Assembly: GCA_900765705.1 (NCBI GenBank)
Contig: CAAFSR010000217.1
Coordinates: 1 to 5,340 of the forward strand
Source of the DNA: an uncultured Faecalibacterium sp.
GTDB lineage: Bacteria; Bacillota; Clostridia; Oscillospirales; Ruminococcaceae
Direction of reading: 5' to 3'
DNA length: 5,340 nucleotides
Shown here: positions 1 through 5,340 of the stretch, one piece after another
Position numbering within the stretch: position 1 is the first letter of the stretch
Layout of the letters: each line of letters opens with the position of its first letter
Program-made: the position numbers and the translations under genes
Notes under the pieces: model-generated
The model's input: the letters and a program-made list of their open reading frames with translations, nothing else
What the model was told of the DNA's origin: nothing
Database searches by the model: none

Positions 1-128
1 CAGTGCTGACGGCGGGCGGCGCTGCAACGGCTGCCGTGTTTTTGCTGGCGGCGCTGCCGCTGGGGCTTTGGGAGGAGCTGCGGACGGTGCTGCGGCAGAC
101 AAAGCTTGGCAAAAACAGGGGAAAGTGA
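1..128 (+). CDS. 3' end of a membrane-protein gene (partial)
   Basis: The reading frame beginning at base 3 is open to a TGA at 126-128 and gives 41 C-terminal residues. The first ~23 are strongly hydrophobic (Ala, Val, Leu, Gly rich, ending LPLGLW), consistent with a last transmembrane helix. They are followed by a short basic cytoplasmic tail (EELRTVLRQTKLGKNRGK). The other two forward frames read as low-quality sequence or stop at once. The family cannot be named from 41 residues. A multi-spanning exporter or flippase of the polysaccharide or spore-coat type would fit a helix-plus-basic-tail ending and the neighbouring sugar dehydratase, but that is a guess. The gene ends before the promoter at 146-174, so the next gene has its own start of transcription. 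No terminator hairpin is visible between its stop and that promoter. Confidence 0.6.
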   Translation, partial: VLTAGGAATAAVFLLAALPLGLWEELRTVLRQTKLGKNRGK

Positions 129-145
129 TAAAAACGTAAATTTTC

Positions 146-174
146 TGGACACAGGCAGGGATTGTGAGTATAAT
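146..174 (+). promoter_or_regulatory. Sigma-A type promoter of the dehydratase gene
   Basis: The -35 box TGGACA (146-151) matches TTGACA at five of six bases. It is separated by exactly 17 bp from a perfect TATAAT -10 box (169-174). An A/T-rich stretch just upstream (129-144) could act as an UP element. Transcription would start near 180-182, leaving a leader of about 98 nt before the GTG at 279. This is the only strong housekeeping promoter seen on the + strand of the window. Confidence 0.8.
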
Positions 175-180
175 ACAAAC

Positions 181-278
181 GTGTAGTTGTATCCTTTCGG
201 CATTGCCGGAGGAGCACTGCCGAAAAAGCGGCGCAGGGCAAAAGCCTTTGGCGCTGAGAGGGAAAAAGAGGATCGTAA
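181..278 (+). promoter_or_regulatory. Structured 5' leader, possible translational switch
   Basis: The leader can form two incompatible sets of helices. In fold A, 192-196 pairs with 209-213 and CGGC (198-201) with GCCG (205-208) around an ATT loop, a nearly continuous 9-bp hairpin with one bulged T. In fold B the same 5' strand, 191-197, pairs with 267-273, which is the ribosome binding region of the dehydratase. This encloses a hairpin 198-202/218-222 and a second one at 231-254 (GCGC 231-234 with GCGC 251-254, then 235-239 with 244-248, AAAA loop). Fold B hides the Shine-Dalgarno sequence and fold A frees it. The pairing is read by eye. No known riboswitch class was recognised, and short complementary runs can arise by chance. 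Confidence 0.35.
267..272 (+). promoter_or_regulatory. Ribosome binding site deciding the GTG start
   Basis: AGAGGA lies six bases upstream of GTG at 279. A TAA (276-278) sits directly before that GTG in the same frame, so the coding region cannot begin further upstream. The first in-frame ATG is far inside the protein (residue 93), after three predicted membrane helices, so the GTG start is the only reasonable one. Confidence 0.75.
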
Positions 279-2177
279 GTGAAAGATAAAACCAAGAACA
301 CACCGCAGGTGCTGCTGCGCCGTGCGGTGCTGGTGCTGCTGGATGCAGCCATTGTGGCATTCAGCTTTTATTTCGCCCTGCTGCTGCGGGCAGACGGTGC
401 TGTGGAGGCCGTGTGGTGGCCACACAACCGCGCTTTGCTGTACGCAAACCTGCCGTGGATCGTGGCGGTGTATATCGTCTGCTTTCTGGCGGGCGGGCTG
501 TACTCGGTGCTGTGGAAGTACGCCGGCGAGCGGGATCTGATCCGCCTTGCCGGGATGATCGCCGTGCCAACCGCCGTGGTGTATGTGGTGAACCGCTGCC
601 TTATCCACGGTGTGCTGTTCAATTCCGCAAACTGCATGGCGGCCGTGCTCATCTTTTTGCTCATCGGCGGCAGCCGCTTGGCATGGCGGCTGTTTTTGAA
701 CCACCCGCTGGGCGAGCGTCTGCGCCGCGTGCCCGCAAAGGACCCCAACCGCCCGGTGATGATCGTAGGCGCGGGCGAAGCCGGTGCGTGGGCCATCAAC
801 GTGTGCAAATCCAACAAGGAATACGGCCACGCGGTGGTTGCGGTGGACGATGACCCCGCAAAGCTGAACCAGACCATCCACGGCGTGCCGGTAAAGGGCA
901 CGCTGGAGGATATCCCGGAGCTGTGCAAGCGTTACGGCATCCACAGCATCATTATTGCCATCCCCACCCTGAAGGGCAGCCGCCTGAGCCATGTCATCGA
1001 CCTGTGCGTCAGCACCCACTGCGCGGTGCAGGTGCTCAGCGACCCGCAGCTTGTGGGCAGCGGTGCACCCCAGCAGGAGGTATTCCGCGAGCTGAACACT
1101 GCCGACTTCCTCTCGCGGGAGGAGGTCACGCTGGATACAGACAAGATCTCCGGCTACCTTACCGGCAAAACGGTGCTGGTAACGGGCGGCGGCGGCTCTA
1201 TCGGCAGCGAGCTGTGCCGTCAGGTCATGCGCTTCAAGCCCGGTAAGCTGCTCATCTTTGATATCTACGAAAACTGCGCCTACGAGCTGCAGATGGAATT
1301 GCAGCAGAAGTACGGCCGCGATATCCCGGTCACGGTGCTTATCGGCTCTATCCGGGATAAAAAGCGCTTGGACGAGGTTTTTGATGCCTACCACCCCACA
1401 GTGGTGTTCCACGCGGCGGCGCACAAGCACGTTCCGCTGATGGAGGTAAGCCCCGCCGAAGCCGTAAAAAACAACGTGCTGGGCACCAAAAACCTGCTGG
1501 TCAGCGCCAGCGAGCACGGGGTGGAGCGCTTTGTGCAGCTTTCCACCGATAAGGCCGTAAACCCCACCAGCGTCATGGGCTGTACCAAGCGCATCTGCGA
1601 AATGCTCATCCAGACCTTTGCGGGCAACACGGACATGAAATGCGTGGCGGTGCGGTTCGGCAACGTGCTGGGCAGCCACGGCAGCGTTATCCCGTTGTTT
1701 GAGGCACAGATCAAAAAGGGCGGCCCGGTCACCCTGACCGACCCCAACATCGTGCGCTATTTTATGACCATCCCGGAGGCAGCCCAGCTGGTGCTGCAGG
1801 CGGGTGCACTGGCAGAGAGCGGCAATATCTATGTGCTGGATATGGGCGAGCCGGTGCGCATTATGGACCTTGCCAAGCAGCTCATCCGCTTTTACGGCTA
1901 CGAGCCGGGCGTGAATATGGAGATCAAGATCGTGGGTCTGCGCCCCGGCGAAAAGCTCTACGAGGAGCTGATGATGGACGAGGAGCAGGATAAGATGCGC
2001 CGCACCCAGCACAACAAGATCTTTGTGGCAAGCCCCCGCACCATTGATCTGGCCGAGTTTTACGGGCAGCTGCAGGCGCTGGAAGCCGCTGCCGCCCACA
2101 ACGATGAGGGCGTGGTGCGCCAGCTGGCGGCCATGATCCCCACCTTTACCCCCACCCGGGAGAACCTGAAACTTTAA
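279..2177 (+). CDS. Membrane-anchored UDP-sugar 4,6-dehydratase, CapD/WbpM/PglF family
   Basis: This 632-residue protein has the usual length and build of the large polysaccharide-biosynthesis dehydratases. About four membrane helices lie in the N-terminal part (roughly 15-36, 52-75, 87-105, 117-140). A first Rossmann-type domain follows, with the motif VGAGEAG at 163-169, and then the catalytic SDR domain, with the NAD(P) loop TGGGGSIG at 302-309. The active-site segment STDKAVNP is at 422-429, and M433-x-x-x-K437 replaces the Y-x-x-x-K of ordinary short-chain dehydrogenases. The Ser/Met/Lys arrangement is known for WbpM, and the T-D-K motif for PglF. RPGEKLYEEL (555-564) is the family's C-terminal signature. 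Family members convert UDP-GlcNAc to the 4-keto-6-deoxy sugar at the inner face of the membrane, the first step to sugars such as bacillosamine, QuiNAc or FucNAc for surface glycans. The exact sugar cannot be read from sequence. Translation starts at GTG. The gene has its own promoter and structured leader and may share a transcript with lysA, since no terminator is visible between them. Confidence 0.92.
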   Translation: MKDKTKNTPQVLLRRAVLVLLDAAIVAFSFYFALLLRADGAVEAVWWPHNRALLYANLPWIVAVYIVCFLAGGLYSVLWKYAGERDLIRLAGMIAVPTAVVYVVNRCLIHGVLFNSANCMAAVLIFLLIGGSRLAWRLFLNHPLGERLRRVPAKDPNRPVMIVGAGEAGAWAINVCKSNKEYGHAVVAVDDDPAKLNQTIHGVPVKGTLEDIPELCKRYGIHSIIIAIPTLKGSRLSHVIDLCVSTHCAVQVLSDPQLVGSGAPQQEVFRELNTADFLSREEVTLDTDKISGYLTGKTVLVTGGGGSIGSELCRQVMRFKPGKLLIFDIYENCAYELQMELQQKYGRDIPVTVLIGSIRDKKRLDEVFDAYHPTVVFHAAAHKHVPLMEVSPAEAVKNNVLGTKNLLVSASEHGVERFVQLSTDKAVNPTSVMGCTKRICEMLIQTFAGNTDMKCVAVRFGNVLGSHGSVIPLFEAQIKKGGPVTLTDPNIVRYFMTIPEAAQLVLQAGALAESGNIYVLDMGEPVRIMDLAKQLIRFYGYEPGVNMEIKIVGLRPGEKLYEELMMDEEQDKMRRTQHNKIFVASPRTIDLAEFYGQLQALEAAAAHNDEGVVRQLAAMIPTFTPTRENLKL

Positions 2178-2261
2178 CAGCTGGAACTGCGGCACTGGGC
2201 CGCATGGGATAGACTGCAGGCCGGAAAATGCCGGACTGCGCAAAACGAGAGGGATGTTATT
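2178..2261 (+). other. Intergenic spacer with two GC-rich hairpins, no T tract
   Basis: The first hairpin pairs TGCGGC (2188-2193) with GCCGCA (2199-2204) around a 5-nt loop. The second pairs 2216-2219 with 2236-2239 and CCGG (2221-2224) with CCGG (2231-2234), with one G/A mismatch and a 6-nt loop. Neither is followed by a run of T, so they do not look like intrinsic terminators. They could stabilise or process the RNA between two co-transcribed genes. No convincing promoter was found here. The lysA ribosome binding site is at 2247-2253. Confidence 0.4.
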
Positions 2262-3548
2262 ATGGAAAAGAAACCGTTTCTGACCGAGGCGATGGCGCAG
2301 CAGATCATTGAGGACGTGCCCACGCCGTTCCACATCTACGACGAAAAGGGCATCCGGGAGAATGTCCGCCGCATCAATAAGGCCTTCAGCTGGAACAAGG
2401 GCTTCAAGGAGTATTTTGCGGTCAAGGCGCTGCCGAACCCCGTTATTCTGCAGATCCTCAAAGAGGAGGGCTGCGGTGTGGACTGCTCCTCCCTGACCGA
2501 GCTGATGCTCAGCGAGGCCTGCGGCTTTACCGGCCACGACATCATGTTCTCCTCCAACCAGACCCCCGTGGAGGATATGCAGAAAGCCTACGAGCTGGGT
2601 GCCTACATCAATCTGGACGATGCCACCATGGTGGAGTTTCTGGAGCGGGTGGCCGGTGTGCCGCAGGAGATCTTCTGCCGCTATAACCCCGGCGGAACCT
2701 TCCAGCTGGGCGAGAGCGAAGAGGGCTTTCAGGTCATGGACAAGCCCGGCGATGCCAAGTACGGCATGACCGAGCAGCAGATGATCGACAGCTATAAAAA
2801 GCTGATGCAGAAGGGCGCAAAGCAGTTCGGCATCCATGCCTTCCTTGCCTCCAACACCATCTCGGACGCCTACTACCCGGAGCTGGCCGGCATCCTGTTC
2901 CGGCTGGCTGTCCGGGTGCAGCAGGCTACCGGTGCGCATATCAGCTACATCAACCTGTCCGGCGGTGTGGGCATCCCTTACCGCCCGGAGCAGACCGAGA
3001 ACGACATCATGGCCATCGGCGAGGGCGTGCGCAAAAAGTTTGAGGAGATCCTTGTGCCTGCCGGCATGGGCGATGTGGCCATTTTCAGCGAGATGGGGCG
3101 CTTTACCACCGGCCCATACGGTGCGCTGGTGTCCACCGTCATCCACGAAAAGCACATCTATAAGGAGTACATCGGTCTGGACGCCTGCGCCGCAAACCTG
3201 ATGCGCCCCGCCATGTACGGCGCTTACCACCACATTACCGTGCTGGGCAAGGAGGACGCCCCCTGTGACCACAAGTACGATGTGGTGGGCGGTCTGTGCG
3301 AGAATAACGACAAGTTTGCCATTGACCGGATGCTGCCCAAGATCGATATCGGGGATATCCTTTACATCCACGATACCGGTGCCCACGGATCGGCCATGGG
3401 CTACAACTACAACGGCAAGCTGCACTGTGCCGAGGTGCTGCTGTGTGAGGACGGCTCTCACCGGTTGATCCGCCGCGCCCAGACCCCGCGGGATTACTTT
3501 GCAACGCTGGACTTTTTGCCCTTTATGAAGCCTCTGTTTGAGGACTGA
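2262..3548 (+). CDS. lysA: Diaminopimelate decarboxylase (PLP-dependent)
   Basis: At 428 residues the protein is the normal length for LysA, which decarboxylates meso-diaminopimelate to lysine in the cytoplasm. The PLP lysine should be K55 in YFAVK (51-55). GVDCSS (72-77), the histidine of HAFLASN (H192), the phosphate-binding loop SGGVGIPY (233-240) and EMGR (277-280, in place of the usual EPGR) follow in the family order. LCENND (345-350) stands where the catalytic cysteine supplied to the partner subunit normally lies (C346-E347). HDTGAHGSAMGYNYNG (370-385) matches the C-terminal PLP/substrate motif with its tyrosine. These are fold-type III decarboxylases, normally dimers. The ATG has a good binding site, GAGAGGG, at 2247-2253 with an 8-nt gap. 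Motif variants such as HAFLASN and EMGR differ from textbook LysA but look familiar from a Firmicutes subgroup. A related decarboxylase, for example of carboxynorspermidine, is possible but less likely given the length and conserved cysteine. Confidence 0.82.
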   Translation: MEKKPFLTEAMAQQIIEDVPTPFHIYDEKGIRENVRRINKAFSWNKGFKEYFAVKALPNPVILQILKEEGCGVDCSSLTELMLSEACGFTGHDIMFSSNQTPVEDMQKAYELGAYINLDDATMVEFLERVAGVPQEIFCRYNPGGTFQLGESEEGFQVMDKPGDAKYGMTEQQMIDSYKKLMQKGAKQFGIHAFLASNTISDAYYPELAGILFRLAVRVQQATGAHISYINLSGGVGIPYRPEQTENDIMAIGEGVRKKFEEILVPAGMGDVAIFSEMGRFTTGPYGALVSTVIHEKHIYKEYIGLDACAANLMRPAMYGAYHHITVLGKEDAPCDHKYDVVGGLCENNDKFAIDRMLPKIDIGDILYIHDTGAHGSAMGYNYNGKLHCAEVLLCEDGSHRLIRRAQTPRDYFATLDFLPFMKPLFED

Positions 3549-3749
3549 TCCGTTTTTGCATCCTACGGTGCATCTGAAAAGTCGAAAATTTAGTCTATTT
3601 CTACAAGCGCAGCTGGATTTTGCGTTAAACAGCCTTGAAATCCACAAAGGATTCCTGCGGCTGTTTGCCTTAAATCCCGCTTGTGCTTGCGAAATATTCG
3701 TTATTTTCTTTGTTTTCAGATACACCCTAATAAAAAAGAGGTATGACCC
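3549..3749 (+). other. AT-rich intergenic gap with competing inverted repeats
   Basis: This 201-bp stretch is clearly richer in A+T than the genes around it. AAACAGCC (3627-3634) and GGCTGTTT (3659-3666) form a perfect 8-bp stem. Inside it AATCC (3639-3643) pairs with GGATT (3649-3653) around an ACAAA loop. GGATTT at 3615-3620 could instead pair with AAATCC at 3638-3643, and GGATT at 3649-3653 with a second AAATCC at 3672-3677, so the folds compete. A small CGAA/TTCG hairpin (3690-3700) is followed by a T-rich tract (3701-3716), which could be a weak terminator for lysA. No clear -35/-10 pair was found. The binding site of the next gene, AGAGG, is at 3737-3741. Confidence 0.4.
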
Positions 3750-4148
3750 ATGTTTTTTGGCTTTCAGCTTACCCTTGGTCTGATGATGGTCTTTTACGGT
3801 TTTTCGGTGATCAAAAACCCCCGCGTGTGGGGCGATCAGGGCCGCAGGGCGGTCAAGGCCGAAAACTTTGAGGAATACTGCCGCCAGAACGGACAGTTCT
3901 TTTTAAAGGCAGGCTGTGTTGTGGCAGTGATCGGCGCGCTGGATGCGCTGGTCACGCTGGATGCGGTTTTATATGCGTTGCTGTATGTTTTTGGTTTGGC
4001 GTTTGCTTTTTACCCCCTTACCCGCTGGTGCAAGCAGAACGAGGGTTTCTCTTGGCCGTGGCCGCACGTGCAAAGCGAGAAAAAGCGCATCAAGGAGCTG
4101 CGCCGCGAGCAGGAAGAGCAGCAGAACGAGGAAAAAGGGGAGAAATAA
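3750..4148 (+). CDS. Small membrane protein of unknown function (132 aa)
   Basis: I do not recognise a named family. Three hydrophobic segments are visible, at about 3-20, 50-68 and 72-90. A polar loop (about 22-49, with NPRVWGD, then ENFEEYCRQNGQFF) lies between the first and second. The C-terminal tail (about 109-132) is almost wholly charged (Lys, Arg, Glu, Gln) and could form a short helix or coiled coil in the cytoplasm. The pattern of one helix, a short charged loop ending in a Tyr/Gly-containing segment, then a helical hairpin recalls small DUF3784/SdpI-like membrane proteins, but only in layout. The ATG is preceded by AGAGG (3737-3741) with an 8-nt gap, which supports it. Codon use matches the neighbouring genes, so the reading frame is very probably real. 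It is the last gene before a strong terminator. Whether it is co-transcribed with lysA or has its own promoter in the 201-bp gap cannot be told. Confidence 0.78.
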   Translation: MFFGFQLTLGLMMVFYGFSVIKNPRVWGDQGRRAVKAENFEEYCRQNGQFFLKAGCVVAVIGALDALVTLDAVLYALLYVFGLAFAFYPLTRWCKQNEGFSWPWPHVQSEKKRIKELRREQEEQQNEEKGEK

Positions 4149-4177
4149 TCCCTTTGATAAGGCATAGATAGAAAAAG

Positions 4178-4213
4178 AACAGCTCCCGGTCACGGATGTG
4201 ACCGGGAGCTGTT
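4178..4213. terminator. Bidirectional intrinsic terminator between convergent genes
   Basis: A perfect 16-bp inverted repeat (arms 4178-4193 and 4198-4213) surrounds a 4-nt GGAT loop. On the + strand the stem runs into TTTTA with a further T-rich stretch. On the - strand it runs into CTTTTTC. The repeat is placed 30 bp after the stop of the 132-residue gene and 26 bp after the stop of the SPFH gene, exactly where two convergent transcripts need to end. Confidence 0.93.
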
Positions 4214-4238
4214 TTACTGTTTGTGGGTAAGCGGGCGC

Positions 4239-5144
4239 TTACTCGGCGTCCTTCGGGTCAGTCATCAGCTCCTTGATGCTGGGCACAACGCCGCCCAGAT
4301 TCTGCAGCTCAGAGGGGATGATGATCTTGGTAGCCTTGCCGTTGGCAACCTTGGCCAGCGCTTCAAGGCTGCGGATGGCCAGCACCTTGTCGCTGGGCAT
4401 GGCCTCGTTCAGCAGGCGGATGGCGTCGGCGTTGGCCTTCTGCACGGCCAGAATGGCCTGTGCCTCGCCCTCAGCCTCCAGAATGCGCTGCTGCTTCACG
4501 GCATCGGCGCGCAGAATGGCAGCTTCCTTTTCGCCCTCGGCGGCGGTGATGGCAGCCTGCTTTTCGCCGTCTGCCTTCAGGATGACGGCGCGCTTCTCGC
4601 GCTCGGCCTTCATCTGCTTTTCCATGGCTTCCTGAATTTCACGCGGCGGGATGATGTTCTTCACCTCCACGCGGTTCACCTTGATGCCCCACTTGTCGGT
4701 GGCTTCGTCCAGAATGGCGGTGATCTTACCGTTGATGACGTCGCGGCTGGTCAGGGTGTGGTCCAGCTCCATCTCACCGATGATGTTGCGCAGGGTGGTG
4801 GCGGAAAGGCTCTCGATGGCGGCAATGGGCTGGTTGACACCGTAGGTGTAGAGCTTTGCGTCCATTACCTGAAAGAACACCACCGTGTCGATCTGCATGG
4901 TCACGTTATCGCGGGTGATCACGGGCTGAGGGGGAAAGTCTGCCACCTGCTCCTTCAGGCTTACCTTTTTGGCAATGCGCTCAATAAAGGGGATCTTGAC
5001 GTGCAGGCCGGCAGTCCATGTATCGGAGTAGCTGCCCAACCGCTCAATGACATATACCTTGGACTGCGGCACGATGACGATGTTGGAAACAATGACCAGC
5101 ACCAGAACAAAAACAAGCGCAAGAATGACAAAAAACAGGATCAT
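4239..5144 (-). CDS. SPFH/band-7 (stomatin/prohibitin-like) membrane protein
   Basis: The 301-residue protein opens with one hydrophobic anchor (about 2-25, ILFFVILALVFVLVLVIV). The band-7 domain then begins with the characteristic VPQSKVYVIERLGSY and GLHVKIPFIERI. Further family hallmarks are VSLKEQVADFPPQPVITRDNV (62-81), the LRNIIGEMELD segment (118-128) and WGIKVNRVEVKNI (152-164). Residues 170-243 form a long charged helix with Ala/Glu-rich repeats (ADGEKQAA, AEGEKEAA, AEGEAQA), typical of the coiled coil by which these proteins oligomerise. The size and order fit the bacterial stomatin/QmcA subgroup, which assembles into ring or cage structures at the membrane and is linked to membrane microdomains and protease control. 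The start is supported by AAAGGAG (5152-5158 on the + strand) with a 7-nt gap. It lies 15 bp downstream of the NfeD-family gene and is very likely in one operon with it. Confidence 0.93.
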   Translation of the reverse strand: MILFFVILALVFVLVLVIVSNIVIVPQSKVYVIERLGSYSDTWTAGLHVKIPFIERIAKKVSLKEQVADFPPQPVITRDNVTMQIDTVVFFQVMDAKLYTYGVNQPIAAIESLSATTLRNIIGEMELDHTLTSRDVINGKITAILDEATDKWGIKVNRVEVKNIIPPREIQEAMEKQMKAEREKRAVILKADGEKQAAITAAEGEKEAAILRADAVKQQRILEAEGEAQAILAVQKANADAIRLLNEAMPSDKVLAIRSLEALAKVANGKATKIIIPSELQNLGGVVPSIKELMTDPKDAE

Positions 5145-5159
5145 AGTACATCTCCTTTG

Positions 5160-5340
5160 TCAGGTCGTTGTGTGTGGGTTGCGGCTTTCGGTCAGAACAG
5201 GCTCTACGATGAGCAGGGTACTGTGGATCTCGGTAACGCGGCAGAGCGCACCGGGCGCAAGGGTGTCGCCGGGGGTGGCGCAGCGGGCGTTCCAGTCCAC
5301 GCCGTCCAGCCGCACCCGGCCGGTGGTCTCGGCGGAGACA
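5160..5340 (-). CDS. NfeD-family protein, C-terminal end (partial)
   Basis: The reverse strand is open from the window edge to a TGA at 5160-5162 and encodes 59 residues. The pattern TTGRVRLDGVDWNARC, then GDTLAPGALCRVTEIHSTLLIVEP, is the OB-fold (beta-barrel) end of NfeD proteins, with the usual G-x-V-x-(L/I)-D-G-x-x-W-x-A core and a final L-x-V-x-P strand. NfeD proteins are partners of SPFH proteins and their genes are normally adjacent. Here the SPFH gene follows after only 15 bp, and the SPFH ribosome binding site lies just past the TGA. The N-terminal part, which would show whether a ClpP-like protease domain or only membrane helices are present, is outside the window. Confidence 0.82.
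   Translation of the reverse strand, partial: VSAETTGRVRLDGVDWNARCATPGDTLAPGALCRVTEIHSTLLIVEPVLTESRNPHTTT

Noticed and set aside
229..260. Resemblance of CGCAGGGCAAAAGCC to the start of a cyclic-di-GMP-I riboswitch
   Set aside because: Only a short stretch matches. The second conserved strand, the tetraloop receptor and the closing helix of that class are not present, and the leader is too short to hold them.
368..928. Long reverse-strand reading frame opposite the dehydratase
   Set aside because: It lies entirely within a gene with strong family motifs; it is the antisense shadow expected in GC-rich DNA.
3627..3666. The 8-bp stem as an intrinsic terminator of lysA
   Set aside because: It is followed by GCCTTAAATCC and not by a T run, so it was described as a structured element and not called a terminator.
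3538..3783. Reading frame of 81 codons across the lysA stop and the AT-rich gap
   Set aside because: It begins with TTG inside the lysA end, lacks a ribosome binding site, has an unconvincing residue pattern and overlaps the start of the well-supported 132-residue gene.
4273..4635. Forward reading frame rich in Met, Ala and Ser opposite the SPFH gene
   Set aside because: It is the antisense of the Ala/Glu-rich coiled-coil repeats and has no support of its own.

Overview
The window looks like chromosomal DNA of a GC-rich gut Firmicute of the Oscillospiraceae/Ruminococcaceae type. Faecalibacterium is my best guess, from codon choice, the style of the LysA-family protein and general gene character. 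This is an inference from reading; no database search was possible. There are no rRNA or tRNA genes, CRISPR arrays, insertion sequences or phage genes.

Layout, left to right. Positions 1-128 hold the 3' end of a membrane-protein gene (+). A very good sigma-A type promoter follows (-35 at 146-151, -10 at 169-174), with a leader of about 100 nt that can be drawn in two mutually exclusive folds, one of which covers the ribosome binding site. It precedes a GTG-started gene (279-2177, +) for a membrane-anchored nucleoside-diphosphate-sugar 4,6-dehydratase of the CapD/WbpM/PglF family. After 84 bp comes a diaminopimelate decarboxylase-family gene (2262-3548, +; lysA). A 201-bp AT-rich gap with several competing inverted repeats separates it from a small membrane protein of unknown function (3750-4148, +). 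A perfect 16-bp inverted repeat (4178-4213) is a bidirectional terminator between this rightward set and a leftward pair. That pair is an SPFH/band-7 protein (4239-5144, -) and, upstream of it, the C-terminal end of an NfeD-family protein (5160-5340, -, cut by the window edge).

How the genes fit together: the dehydratase makes a 4-keto-6-deoxy sugar nucleotide for surface glycans, and lysA supplies lysine and consumes the meso-diaminopimelate used in peptidoglycan, so both bear on the cell envelope. The NfeD-SPFH pair is the classic membrane-microdomain operon, read from the opposite strand. The genes themselves belong to known families except the 132-residue membrane protein. The parts most worth a second look are the two non-coding stretches: the switch-like leader at 181-278 and the repeat-containing gap at 3549-3749.
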